Shown in pieces: positions 1 to 8,387 of a DNA stretch of 58,208 nucleotides. Within the stretch, counting starts at the first letter, position 1. Each line of letters starts with the position of its first letter. A program made the translations under genes and the position numbers. Where the stretch lies: IMG/VR virus record IMGVR_UViG_3300032323_003414, positions 1 through 58,208 of that record; one strand, written 5' to 3'. This DNA comes from a virus. The notes beneath the pieces are model-generated. The model saw only the letters and a list, made by a program, of their open reading frames with translations, did not search any database and had not been told where the DNA came from.

Positions 1-146
1 CAGACATGGGGCAAATGGACTCGGCATTCCGTCGTGTTGCTCCATTAGAAGGAGAACTCGAACAGAAACACAAGTCATTCAATCAGTTTGTTGCTGGCGA
101 TATACAACATGCTTTGTTTAGAGATTGGCCAGATACTAATCTATAA
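1..146 (+). CDS. C-terminal end of an unidentified protein (5' truncated)
   Basis: The frame beginning at base 3 is open for 47 codons from the window edge and stops with TAA at 144-146. The visible end reads DMGQMDSAFRRV...FRDWPDTNL. No family is recognisable from this fragment. It is hydrophilic, with an ordinary composition. The stop is followed ten bases later by a perfect hairpin (156-174), which fits the end of a transcription unit. ATG codons at 6 and 15 could in principle start a tiny gene, but the frame is open to the edge, so I treat it as the tail of a longer gene. Confidence 0.55.
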   Translation, partial: DMGQMDSAFRRVAPLEGELEQKHKSFNQFVAGDIQHALFRDWPDTNL

Positions 147-155
147 CACACTTTG

Positions 156-174
156 AGAACTTCTACGAAGTTCT
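156..174. terminator. Perfect 8-bp hairpin just after the first stop codon
   Basis: AGAACTTC and GAAGTTCT flank a TAC loop. It lies ten bases downstream of the stop at 146. No clean T-run follows, so it may be a processing or stability hairpin rather than an intrinsic terminator. Confidence 0.5.
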
Positions 175-179
175 ATTCA

Positions 180-227
180 TTTCGCTTACGCTCATGAATG
201 TATTATTAAGAGATGAGCGAAGCGAAA
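180..227. repeat. Long inverted repeat (15-bp stem, one bulge)
   Basis: TTTCGCTTACGCTCAT (180-195) pairs with ATGAGCGAAGCGAAA (213-227) around a 17-base AT-rich loop. A188 is bulged. It lies in the gene-free region at the left of the window and has no T-run on either side. Its role is unknown. Confidence 0.6.
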
Positions 228-254
228 CAGTTATCATCCAGATACCATGGTCAC

Positions 255-277
255 ACTTTGCCCGCACAGGGCAAAGT
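255..277 (+). terminator. 9-bp perfect hairpin followed by an A-run
   Basis: ACTTTGCCC (255-263) and GGGCAAAGT (269-277) pair around a GCACA loop, and AAAAA follows on the + strand. Read on either strand it could slow polymerase. The missing T-run on + makes a conventional intrinsic terminator uncertain. Confidence 0.45.
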
Positions 278-409
278 AAAAACTGTCATCATCCGAGTAC
301 GAACAGTCACTTAGCGTTACAGCATTACAGAGGCGGTTGTCCGGTACCTCGAGCTGTGTCTTTATCACAACGGCGGCTTACATAAAATACGCTAACATCT
401 TACGTAAAC

Positions 410-435
410 GTGTAGCATCACTGCTACGTCTTTTT
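410..435 (+). terminator. Intrinsic terminator
   Basis: GTAGCA (412-417) and TGCTAC (422-427) form a stem with a TCAC loop, extended by two wobble pairs. CTTTTT follows at 430-435. It faces the leftward genes that end at 616, so it plausibly stops rightward transcription before it runs into them antisense. Confidence 0.65.
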
Positions 436-615
436 CCCTTTATATTCTATTCAAACAATCAAACCGCAGGTGTTTGCGATCGTGGTCCTGTCAAGGATAC
501 TGATTGAGTGCTCGTTACAGCGACGAGACTTCGGATTTCTGCGACACTGGGTCCAGGTTTCTACTGTTCGGCACACGATGTTGACCTGTGCGAGTCTTTA
601 CTGTGTAATAAGAAG

Positions 616-1641
616 TTATTGTGCTTCTATAAAATTTAAAATAGTATCTTTGTATGCCTGATGTTGTTTAGGTCCAGGATGTATGTCGTCAGATCCTAAA
701 TCTAAAAACTTTTGTGATAGTTGAGAGTTTTTGTAATGAAGTTGATGGGGAATATGTATGTAATTTTTTTGTGACTGTAAAAATCCCAGCAGACTGAAGT
801 TGTTAGGAAATACGCCAACTATGAATAATTTTGAACTAATTTTTTTGCAATAATTTAAAACTTGTTGTATAGAGTAAAAATGATTGTAAAATGTCTGTTG
901 AGAAAGCAACTGATCAATGTCGATAATACTGTTGTATTCAGGATGTTCTTGATAGGTGGATGTGTTAATGCCTTGCAATAGTTTATTGTCGTGGACGTAA
1001 GTCAACCTGTTCCAAGACGTCAAACCCCATATAACCAGGTCGCCAGCTTGTATATCCGATCTTAAAATTTGATCAGCGGCCCAGTTGATAGCAGATCCAG
1101 GGCGAGTTAAAAAACTACATTCTAAGTTCAAAGCGTCAGCCAATAAAGCACCATAACGTTGTCTAGAAGTTACGCCAATTCCGTGACTGATACTACATCC
1201 TGCAATCCACAGCTGAGGTTTTTCTGTTTTACGACAGTCAACCAATGGTATTGGGTCATGATCCAATGGACTAAAAGGATCAAAGTTTTTTATTTCAATT
1301 GATTTTGGTAACAACAATAATAAAATTTCTGTAAAGCCGTGTGTGCTTTGATCAGGGTTTATGATATCAAAATTTTTGTTATCTGACCATGTCTCGGGTC
1401 GACAATAAAAAATTGTATCAGCCTGACAAAGAATATTATAAACAGTTTCTAAATTTTTTGGTAAATCGCCTAGTGATGTGTATACTGTTGTACTGGATTT
1501 CAGCGGAGACATTATTTTTTTATAATTGTGTTGATCTAACAGCCAAGCAGACTGATCATACTCTTTAGCAATCTCTGCAAGGTAAACAGAGACATCGCCT
1601 AAAAATATTGTTAGTTTGTTTTGAACTGAATGATCTTTCAT
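616..1641 (-). CDS. SGNH/GDSL-type hydrolase-like protein
   Basis: This 341-residue protein carries the marks of the SGNH hydrolase fold. Block I is GCSISHG at about 148-154, with the likely nucleophile Ser150. An oxyanion-type glycine follows in RPGSAIN near 180-186. Block V is DDIHP at 318-322, giving the Asp/His pair of the triad. The family contains esterases and deacylases, often acting on acetylated sugars or lipids; the substrate here is unknown. The first ~140 residues are not recognisable. Its start overlaps the end of the GIY-YIG gene by four bases (1638-1641), so the two are translationally coupled at the end of the gp55-gp46 operon. A role in trimming acyl groups from a glycan would fit the transferase genes elsewhere in the window, but that is inference. 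Confidence 0.7.
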   Translation of the reverse strand: MKDHSVQNKLTIFLGDVSVYLAEIAKEYDQSAWLLDQHNYKKIMSPLKSSTTVYTSLGDLPKNLETVYNILCQADTIFYCRPETWSDNKNFDIINPDQSTHGFTEILLLLLPKSIEIKNFDPFSPLDHDPIPLVDCRKTEKPQLWIAGCSISHGIGVTSRQRYGALLADALNLECSFLTRPGSAINWAADQILRSDIQAGDLVIWGLTSWNRLTYVHDNKLLQGINTSTYQEHPEYNSIIDIDQLLSQQTFYNHFYSIQQVLNYCKKISSKLFIVGVFPNNFSLLGFLQSQKNYIHIPHQLHYKNSQLSQKFLDLGSDDIHPGPKQHQAYKDTILNFIEAQ

Positions 1642-2066
1642 ATTTTATTTTTAATGTGACTACCGTGTACACGCACTTGTATGTGCCCGTTGTAGTAATC
1701 ATCGCTTTCTAACACACGTCTTGAGAATTGTTCGCGAGCTTCTATGTAACTACATTCAGCCTTGGACCTACAGTAATACAAAATTTCGCGAGTGAAGTTT
1801 TCTGTGCCTAACAGTTCAACATCTCGAGATAACTCCGGAGAACTGCCATAATATGTTTGCCAATCTGAGTCTATGGTGCCACGAATTTTTTTACGTTTTT
1901 TGTTGCCGTTTTTGAGTTTGACTACTTTGTATGTTGTTCGTTTAAATTTTGCTAGTTTTTTGCCAATGTACATTCTGCCAGTTAGTTTATTTGTGATCAA
2001 ATAAACAAACCCTGCACAATCTTCGGGTAACTCCGTAATTTCTTGCGATTCGAAAAGCCATGCCAT
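1638..2066 (-). CDS. SegE-like GIY-YIG endonuclease
   Basis: This 142-residue protein begins with a GIY-YIG core. GFVYLI lies at 19-24 and YIGKK at 33-37, the two short motifs that name the fold. A basic stretch and the DSDWQTYYGSS segment (about 67-77) follow, then a conserved-looking Glu-rich helix (SYIEAREQF) that may supply the metal-binding acidic residue. The layout matches the SegE-like GIY-YIG family of T4-type phages, which includes site-specific homing nucleases. It is short and lacks an obvious added DNA-binding domain. It lies between a radical SAM gene and the SGNH gene in the recombination operon and interrupts no gene, so it may have a housekeeping rather than a homing role. 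Confidence 0.75.
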   Translation of the reverse strand: MAWLFESQEITELPEDCAGFVYLITNKLTGRMYIGKKLAKFKRTTYKVVKLKNGNKKRKKIRGTIDSDWQTYYGSSPELSRDVELLGTENFTREILYYCRSKAECSYIEAREQFSRRVLESDDYYNGHIQVRVHGSHIKNKI

Positions 2067-2083
2067 GAATTGTAGTTACCATT

Positions 2084-3097
2084 TTACCACTCTGTTGCGT
2101 ATTTTTCATCTACCCTACTTGTATTACACTTTGTTTGGCATTCCTGCCACCCAAAACTTTTAAATGTTGTTTCCCAAAAATTATCAGTTACAGCATCGCT
2201 CAAATTACGTTGATTCAAATCAAACTTGTTAGCAATGCCTTTCCAATCAGAGTTGTGACTATAGCGATTAGCAACCCAACAGCAAGGAAACAGTCGACCA
2301 CGGGCATCAATGTATAGACCTTTGTTGCCAATTTCACACAACGGTCGTACACCGTTAACTTCGTTGACTGATTTATAAAGTTGAATATTTTTTGCATGCA
2401 CTTTGTTGTTCAACCCACGAGTGCTTAATAGTATAACATCTCTTTCAAATCTATGCGAGTTACTTACAAGTTTTTTACTAGGCTCAAGTGGGTCGTTAAC
2501 TCCGTAACTGGGATAGACTGTGCCAAACTTTGTGCTTTTAGTAATTTGTATAGCATCAAATCCTTGTTCTTGTGCCATGGTTACCATGTCAATCAAATGG
2601 TCTTCGTTGAACTTGAATGCAATAGCGTCCCATACTGTGCGACATCTGCTGGTTGATCGCAAACTTGCAACACCTGCCAGTATGCTGTTAAAATCACTGT
2701 TAACACGGTACAAGTTGTTGGACTCGTTGTTCCAGCCATCTATACTAAAGTGTACAGTGTCAGTGTCCGCTAATGTACAACCTAACTCTTTCCACCACTC
2801 TGACTTTTTGTGACTGCCATTGGTAACAATCACAATCTCAACTGGTTTGACACTTTTAATATATTTGATCACTGGTATAAGATCGTGTGCGTAGATAGGG
2901 TCACCATCGTCGCCGCAGAATGTGATCTTTTCTACATTGTTGATGATAAACTCTTTGGTAAAATTTTTTTTAAAAAATTCTAAATCTAGTTCAGTGTTGA
3001 CCAAACTGTCCGGAACTTCTTGCCGAGCACAACGAGGGCATCGCAAAGTACACTTGCTTGAAATCTCTATATGAAAATGCCAGGTTGCTAGACTCAT
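2084..3097 (-). CDS. Radical SAM protein with C-terminal SPASM-type domain
   Basis: The [4Fe-4S]-SAM motif CxxxCxxC is at Cys16, Cys20 and Cys23, close to the N-terminus. FCGDDGDP (about 60-67) stands in the place of the usual GGEP strand. A second cysteine set lies at the end: Cys254, the pair Cys272/273, and Cys320/Cys324. That fits auxiliary Fe-S binding of the SPASM/twitch type. Such enzymes modify peptides, proteins or sugars by radical chemistry; the substrate here is unknown. The order (core first, auxiliary domain last) differs from the other six radical SAM proteins in this window. The start overlaps the end of the gp46 gene by four bases, so it is expressed with the recombination genes. 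Confidence 0.85.
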   Translation of the reverse strand: MSLATWHFHIEISSKCTLRCPRCARQEVPDSLVNTELDLEFFKKNFTKEFIINNVEKITFCGDDGDPIYAHDLIPVIKYIKSVKPVEIVIVTNGSHKKSEWWKELGCTLADTDTVHFSIDGWNNESNNLYRVNSDFNSILAGVASLRSTSRCRTVWDAIAFKFNEDHLIDMVTMAQEQGFDAIQITKSTKFGTVYPSYGVNDPLEPSKKLVSNSHRFERDVILLSTRGLNNKVHAKNIQLYKSVNEVNGVRPLCEIGNKGLYIDARGRLFPCCWVANRYSHNSDWKGIANKFDLNQRNLSDAVTDNFWETTFKSFGWQECQTKCNTSRVDEKYATEW

Positions 3098-4857
3098 GTA
3101 ATTTCTACATCTGTGTTATAACTTGTAAAGCCATTTTCTTTGACTACTTTTAAAATGTTCTCTACACGACCAGCCAGTTCATCGCGATGCGATACTAGCC
3201 AAATTGATTTGTGACGCTCTCGACTCATCTTCTTCAGCAAGGCCAAACTATTTTCTACGCCCTGTGTGTCCATACCCGAGTCAACTAATTCGTCAATAAA
3301 CAGCAAGTTGATAGGTGAGTACAAACTTTCCCAAACATCGCGGAATGCCCAACTCATACTTAAAATAAGTCGATTGCGTTCGCCACGACTCAAGTTATCA
3401 AAATCAAGATCTCGGCCAAGTTCTGTGATTTCAACGTTGAGATCGTTTTGAAATATGACCTGATGCGGCAGTCCAATACGATCCAGGTAGTGAGTGAGTC
3501 GAGCATTCAAGTAACTTAAATTTTGTTCAATGATCTTCTTACGTATAAACGAATCTTTGTTGGTCAAAAGTTTAAGTAAAAAATCTTGGTGTTCCTGCAG
3601 TCTTGTGAGCTCGTTGAGAGTATCATAGGTTACTACTTGCAAAGCCTGACCGGTCATTTCTTCAATTTGTTCGCCGTATGGATCAGTTTCAGCAGATTTT
3701 TCGGCAATTTGTTTTTCTAAATTGGTCAATGTTGCCTGGTGATGTACAGCATCGGCTTCGTTGTCATAGAACATCTTAGGTGGTTTACCTAACGTGCCCA
3801 GGGAGTCGTGGGCAGCCTGTAGTTCTGATAAGAGGTTGCTGTGTTCCTGGCTTGCCGCTCTTGCACCTGCCAAATCTTTCTGTTTCGCTTCCATAACTTG
3901 TTGGTGCTTATTGTCGTGGAACGGTTGACCACATGTGTGACAGGTGTGAGACTCAAGTGTTGCAATCTCTTTGCTAAGTTTTTCAACGCTTTTGTTTTCT
4001 CGATCCACATCAAGTTTCGTGCGGGAGATCTGGCCAGATAAGTCGTTGATATCCTTGCGTTTCTGATCCCAAATTTTGTACGCCTTGTGCGCTTCAATCT
4101 CCGCTTCAATGTCGATCTTCTTAAGCTCTTCCAGCGCCGTTTGCAACTTTTCAATCTCTTCATCATGTTTTATTATCCACATTGTTTGTCGCCGACGTAG
4201 ATTTTCGATTTGTTCCTCAATGCGTTTGTTGGCTTCCTGTACTGCACGAATACGCATTTCTTCTTGTGTAATGCCGTCTTTGGTTTCTCTGTTGAGTTCT
4301 TTGATGCGTTCAGCACGTTCGCTGAGCAAGGTAATTCCAAGAAGTTGTTCAATGATAGCTCTTTGATCATTGGCCTTAAGACTCAAAAACGGTTCAGTGT
4401 ATGTGTTTAATGCCAGCACATGTTTGAACATGTCATGCGTCATACCCAAGGCTGCCTCTATAGCATCTTGTGTTTCACGACTGTCACCCTGGCTGTTGTC
4501 ATCTGCGGCTTGTTCTTCGTTGTTGACATAAAACTTTAACACATTGGGTTTACGACCGCGTTCAATCTTGTAGTCTCGGCCGTTAATATTAAAGTCCAGG
4601 CTGACCAACATGTTTTTGCCATTGGTTTTGTTGATTAGATTGTCTCTGCGAATGTTGGTAAGAGCTTGGCCATACAACGCATAACTCAAGGCATTGATAA
4701 TTGTAGTCTTGCCTGTGCCGTTGCGACTACCGTCTCCTCCAAGATCCAAATTTTCACCCAACACCAGTGTGAGGTCTCTGCGGTCAAAGTTAATGGCCTG
4801 TGTGGCATTGCCCACACTCATAAAGTTTTTAACGGTGAGATCTTTTATTTGGATCAT
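3094..4857 (-). CDS. 46: gp46-like recombination endonuclease subunit (SbcC/Rad50 family)
   Basis: A 587-residue SMC-type ATPase. The Walker A motif NGTGKTT lies at about 46-52, a long coiled-coil region follows, and a zinc-hook CHTC (Cys306, Cys309) sits in its middle. The ABC signature LSRGE is at 489-493, Walker B LLFIDE at 518-523, and a SHRDE switch near 556. This is the complete order for the Rad50/SbcC/T4 gp46 family. With gp47 it resects DNA ends for recombination-dependent replication in T4, and it probably does so here. The length is close to T4 gp46. In related phages gp47 and gp46 are neighbours; here a radical SAM gene lies between them, with 4-bp overlaps at both junctions. Confidence 0.95.
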   Translation of the reverse strand: MIQIKDLTVKNFMSVGNATQAINFDRRDLTLVLGENLDLGGDGSRNGTGKTTIINALSYALYGQALTNIRRDNLINKTNGKNMLVSLDFNINGRDYKIERGRKPNVLKFYVNNEEQAADDNSQGDSRETQDAIEAALGMTHDMFKHVLALNTYTEPFLSLKANDQRAIIEQLLGITLLSERAERIKELNRETKDGITQEEMRIRAVQEANKRIEEQIENLRRRQTMWIIKHDEEIEKLQTALEELKKIDIEAEIEAHKAYKIWDQKRKDINDLSGQISRTKLDVDRENKSVEKLSKEIATLESHTCHTCGQPFHDNKHQQVMEAKQKDLAGARAASQEHSNLLSELQAAHDSLGTLGKPPKMFYDNEADAVHHQATLTNLEKQIAEKSAETDPYGEQIEEMTGQALQVVTYDTLNELTRLQEHQDFLLKLLTNKDSFIRKKIIEQNLSYLNARLTHYLDRIGLPHQVIFQNDLNVEITELGRDLDFDNLSRGERNRLILSMSWAFRDVWESLYSPINLLFIDELVDSGMDTQGVENSLALLKKMSRERHKSIWLVSHRDELAGRVENILKVVKENGFTSYNTDVEIT

Positions 4858-6374
4858 ATGTTATTATAAACAATCTTTCGGTAGTTGTCTAGCTCGGGCA
4901 GATAATCTTTGAGTTCAATATCTCTAGATTGGTCGAGCTTGTTGTTGATGTTGTAAAACTGAGCCAAAGAAGCAAAGTCAATTACATGTTGATTCTCAAA
5001 GTGGTTGATATAACCATTGATGCTACTGGCCAGCAACGGGTCGTTGGCATAGCACATCAGCGTTTGTGCTCGGTGCAATGATTCTAACGCTTGATCTTTG
5101 AATGGATAAACAAACGGAGACATCCACTGTGGACCTTCGGCCAACTGACAATGTACCAAGGTGTTAGGAAATTCACTGTCAATAAATGCCAGTAACTTGT
5201 CCAAACTTGAAATGTTATAAATTGAAACAGTAACATTAACAGTGACTCGATGGTGCTGTTCTCTCAAGTATCTAATGTTTTCAACAATGGTATTCCAATC
5301 AGCAGGCCATCGTATGTAATAGTTAAGATCTTGAAATCCATCTATACTAAAAACAAACTGAAAATTAGAAAAGTTTTTTAGTTGATTTTTAAAACGAGCA
5401 CTGAGTTTGGTGCCATTAGTATTAACCAGCATCTCAAAATCTGTGTTAGCATTGTTGATGCAGTCATCAAGAAACTGGTAGAATGCAGGCATTACCATGG
5501 GCTCGCCACCGGCTACATAGAGTTTTTTAAGATTATCGAACTTAATAATTTCAAAGCCAGATGTGTGTCTTTTTGGCAGCAGGTCAACTACTCCAATATT
5601 GAGTTTTTTATACTCTCGGGCAATAAGGTGACTGTTAAGGGGATTACAAGTTCTGCACTGTAGATTACACTTGTTGTCTGGACGTACTTCATAATATGCT
5701 GGTGCAACAATCTCATCAAGATCTTCAAGACTGTTAATATTCAAAATATTAGCCCACTCCACAGTTTCTTGTTGTCTAGCACTGAGGATACCTTTGTTTT
5801 CAAGACGATAACAAGAATCACAATGCTCGGGCAACAGTTCTCCAGCAATCATCTTTTGTCTAATAGCAACATAGTTTGGGTCAGTTTTAAAATCTTTAAG
5901 CTCTGACAGTTTCACAATTGGAGTATCCGACCTACAACATACTGTGGTAGAATCAAAATTTGTCAACATCTCAATAAAGGGGAATATACAAAAACTTTTG
6001 TTTTTCTTGACAAGGTCTTCAAAAAACTCAATGTTGTCTTTGTATGTTACATTTAGAAATTTTATTTTAGTTTTAAGACTGTTAAGTAGTCGAACTGTGA
6101 GATAAAAAGAATTAGGATGCTCCCATTGAGTTTTAGGTTGATCCAGCATGATTACCAGATCAAACTCTTCGCAAAGATTTTTCAGTTTCCCAAAAGCCAC
6201 ATCGTACACACTAGAATGATAGTACCCATTTTCTAGATACTGTGCTGAGGTAATTGGACGGTCGAGCTCACTTAGCAGTCCGTGGCATGGCATGTCAGCA
6301 TCGGCGGAGAGCTTTCGTGTTTTAGTATCTGTATCTACAGTATTGTTACCAAGGCATAATACTTTTTTTATCAT
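4854..6374 (-). CDS. N-terminal-twitch radical SAM protein inserted between gp47 and gp46
   Basis: This 506-residue protein has an unusual ~125-residue N-terminal extension containing VLCLGNN and LVIMLDQP strands. The cysteine pattern of the N-terminal-twitch radical SAM family follows: Cys129 in FCIFPF, Cys146/147, and CDSC at 185-188. The SAM-cluster motif CNLQCRTC is at 236-243. A GGEP motif follows (VAGGEPMV), then an FSIDG strand. The family is known from phages and bacteria but has no settled substrate. The extension hints at a partner- or substrate-binding domain that the operon paralogues at 40963-49469 lack. The gene shares four bases with gp47 upstream and four with gp46 downstream, so it is fully embedded in the nuclease operon. 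Whether it acts on DNA, on the nuclease or on something unrelated cannot be read from the sequence. Confidence 0.85.
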   Translation of the reverse strand: MIKKVLCLGNNTVDTDTKTRKLSADADMPCHGLLSELDRPITSAQYLENGYYHSSVYDVAFGKLKNLCEEFDLVIMLDQPKTQWEHPNSFYLTVRLLNSLKTKIKFLNVTYKDNIEFFEDLVKKNKSFCIFPFIEMLTNFDSTTVCCRSDTPIVKLSELKDFKTDPNYVAIRQKMIAGELLPEHCDSCYRLENKGILSARQQETVEWANILNINSLEDLDEIVAPAYYEVRPDNKCNLQCRTCNPLNSHLIAREYKKLNIGVVDLLPKRHTSGFEIIKFDNLKKLYVAGGEPMVMPAFYQFLDDCINNANTDFEMLVNTNGTKLSARFKNQLKNFSNFQFVFSIDGFQDLNYYIRWPADWNTIVENIRYLREQHHRVTVNVTVSIYNISSLDKLLAFIDSEFPNTLVHCQLAEGPQWMSPFVYPFKDQALESLHRAQTLMCYANDPLLASSINGYINHFENQHVIDFASLAQFYNINNKLDQSRDIELKDYLPELDNYRKIVYNNI

Positions 6375-7387
6375 AGCGCCTGATATATTTGTAATAGCAA
6401 TTTAGGATCGTAAAATTCTGATTCAATCTTGGTGATCTGATCTGTGACAATCTGATCCACAGACTCAAATCGAATTTCGCCTGGGGCTAAGTCCTCTTCC
6501 AGGGCTGACCGCTTGTTGGGCATCAATGCCATTTCTCTAAGATTGTGTTTGGTTATAAACGTATCCTTGATAAACCCAGCCTCTTCGTAGCTAATTTCAA
6601 TGTCTAACTGCACACGCACATGCATGTTGGGTCGAAGCAGTTGATCTCCGCGATCGATAAGAGTTGAAAGATCAAACACATTGTACAATGGTTGATCGGC
6701 CCAGGCATGATACCTGGGTTCTTGACCCCATTCTAATATCATGCACCCGCGCTGGTCGTCTCCGGCATCGGCAAAGTTATGAGGAAATGCATTACCAATG
6801 TAGTTGATGTTGTTTTTGTGTTGTCGTAAGTGGAAGTGCCCAGAGAACACTTTGTCATAGTGCCCAAAGTGTGCGGCTTGTATTTCTCCATGGTCGGGCA
6901 TTTCTACCATAGCATTCATTTTGAAATGTGGAAGTTCAAAGTGTCCAAACATATACTTGCTGGACATTTTTTGTATGCGCTTATGATCATCGCCCACCAG
7001 CCAAGGAGCAATTATGACATCACCTTCGTGGAACCAATCGTTGCACACATGTATGTTGGGCAAGTGTCGAGCCCAGGCAGCACCGTGAATGTCACGCTTG
7101 TCTCTGTAGTAGAGATCATGATTGCCAGGAATAAAAAAGAATTGACTGAATGCTGCCGACAGCTTTTCCAGCGCCTGCAAGCTAAAGTTCAAAGTCTGTA
7201 GATTGATTGAAGCACGGTGATGGTGCCAGTCGCCCAAAAACATTCCAGTCTCACAGCCCTGCTCTCGAGCAGTTGCAATGATCCAATCTACAAACTTTTC
7301 GCAATCCTGATTGTGTATGAGGCTATTCGATTTCAGTCCAAAATGGATGTCAGTGAAAACGATAGCCTTCTTGAATAAGTTGGCCAT
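6371..7387 (-). CDS. 47: gp47-like recombination endonuclease subunit (SbcD/Mre11 family)
   Basis: A 338-residue calcineurin-type metallophosphoesterase. All metal-binding motifs are present in order: DIH (13-15), GDWHHH (52-57), GNHD (88-91), GHF (148-150) and GHFH (183-186). This is the nuclease partner of gp46. The complex processes DNA ends for recombination and, in T4, helps to degrade host DNA. The length matches T4 gp47. It follows gp55 after a 14-base gap and overlaps the inserted radical SAM gene by four bases. Confidence 0.95.
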   Translation of the reverse strand: MANLFKKAIVFTDIHFGLKSNSLIHNQDCEKFVDWIIATAREQGCETGMFLGDWHHHRASINLQTLNFSLQALEKLSAAFSQFFFIPGNHDLYYRDKRDIHGAAWARHLPNIHVCNDWFHEGDVIIAPWLVGDDHKRIQKMSSKYMFGHFELPHFKMNAMVEMPDHGEIQAAHFGHYDKVFSGHFHLRQHKNNINYIGNAFPHNFADAGDDQRGCMILEWGQEPRYHAWADQPLYNVFDLSTLIDRGDQLLRPNMHVRVQLDIEISYEEAGFIKDTFITKHNLREMALMPNKRSALEEDLAPGEIRFESVDQIVTDQITKIESEFYDPKLLLQIYQAL

Positions 7388-7401
7388 AGAGTAGCAGTAT
7401 A

Positions 7402-8295
7402 CTATTCTTCGGGACTGTTTGCAACCGCTTCGGCTGCTTTGTTATGACTTTCGGAAAATTGTCGTGTCCAGCTAGGATTGAGTCCGTTTAATTCTAAGAT
7501 ATCATCACGAATATTTTGCATCTTCTTTTCAATGTTTAACACACGAGTAAAGCTGTTAGTGATAGCGGCAGTATAATACGCAAAAGGGTTCTGCGATTTT
7601 GATTCATCGAACTGCAAGCCAATTTGGCTGAGTTGTAGCAAGGCTTGTCCCCGCATTTCTTCGTTGTATGTGTATCCACGCCAGTTACTCCTTGTAGCAT
7701 ATCTTTCGCACAATTTGATAAACATGTGAGCCAATTTATTGGTCATTTTGCCATGATCTCTGCAGAACTCGCCCCCATCTAAGGTACCCTTCCAGTGCGA
7801 TTTGCCCACCAAAAACGGCTGTTTTTCTTCGTCCAAACGATAGTGATAGAAGGGAGGAAAGTTCAATCTCACATAGTTCATGTCCAGCACAGGTACTTCT
7901 ACCAATTCCTCTAAACCGTCAGATTCGATAGAATCATCAAGCTCTAACAGCTCTTCCATCTTGCTTTTTTTGGCTTGTGCTTTGGTTTGTTTTTTAGGAG
8001 CCATGGGTATATGCTCCCAGCAAGTGATGCGAAACACAAGATCTGTGTGCGGAATTTTTTTGTCGTTAACAACCTCGCCGGTTTCGCGTTTGATACGGTC
8101 AGCACGATTTCTACGTGCTTCGGCAACAGTGCGTTGATTGATTTTTTCCAGCGATGGCAAAATAATATCATACTGGTGATCCAGCACAGGATCGCGATAT
8201 GAACAGTAGGTGTTTTTGCTGAAATGTATTTCTTTTAAGATATCTCTATTGTTGAGATAATTGACTTTTTTAGGTGTTGCGGGCGTAGTAGCCAT
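7402..8295 (-). CDS. 55: gp55-like late-transcription sigma factor with a large internal insertion
   Basis: The C-terminal part (about 182-268) matches the sigma-region-2-like core of T4 gp55: KLAHMFIKLCERYATR, then QFDESKSQNPFAYYT, and a basic helix after it. The N-terminus YLNNRDILKEI (13-23) matches the YVNNKELLQAI-type start of T4 gp55. T4 gp55 is 185 residues and this protein is 297. The extra ~110-150 residues lie between these parts and include a Lys-rich patch (about 100-112) followed by an acidic run (114-132). Such longer forms occur in other aquatic T4-like phages. It would direct host RNA polymerase to late promoters of the TATAAATA type. The start has a good AAGGAG ribosome site at 8307-8312 and lies just below a consensus sigma70 promoter. 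Confidence 0.9.
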   Translation of the reverse strand: MATTPATPKKVNYLNNRDILKEIHFSKNTYCSYRDPVLDHQYDIILPSLEKINQRTVAEARRNRADRIKRETGEVVNDKKIPHTDLVFRITCWEHIPMAPKKQTKAQAKKSKMEELLELDDSIESDGLEELVEVPVLDMNYVRLNFPPFYHYRLDEEKQPFLVGKSHWKGTLDGGEFCRDHGKMTNKLAHMFIKLCERYATRSNWRGYTYNEEMRGQALLQLSQIGLQFDESKSQNPFAYYTAAITNSFTRVLNIEKKMQNIRDDILELNGLNPSWTRQFSESHNKAAEAVANSPEE

Positions 8296-8323
8296 GAGTG
8301 GAAGTTCTCCTTGTAATGTAGTT

Positions 8324-8351
8324 ATTATACAACACTCTCACCGTTTGTCAA
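8324..8351 (-). promoter_or_regulatory. Consensus sigma70-type promoter for gp55 and the leftward operon
   Basis: Read on the minus strand, TTGACA (8346-8351) and TATAAT (8324-8329) are separated by 16 bases, and both hexamers match the bacterial consensus exactly. Transcription should begin near 8317, giving a ~20-base leader that contains the AAGGAG ribosome site. This implies early expression by unmodified host polymerase. Confidence 0.85.
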
Positions 8352-8387
8352 ACCTTTTGTGCGATTAACTTAGCCGTTTTTGTTGTC

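Larger units (their letters stand above)
147..615. other. Gene-free region with several hairpins
   Basis: About 470 bases separate two converging transcription units. Short open frames at 194-385 and 470-661 give compositions unlike phage proteins, and one begins inside a hairpin. I found no tRNA T-loop or acceptor pattern on either strand. From 436 to 615 there are weaker stem-capable pairs, for example CTCGT/ACGAG near 511-527 and GCACA/TGTGC near 570-590. A small structured RNA is possible but not demonstrated. Confidence 0.5.

Noticed and set aside
194-661. Two short open frames in the left gap as genes
   Set aside because: Composition is unlike proteins, one starts inside a hairpin, and neither has a good ribosome site.
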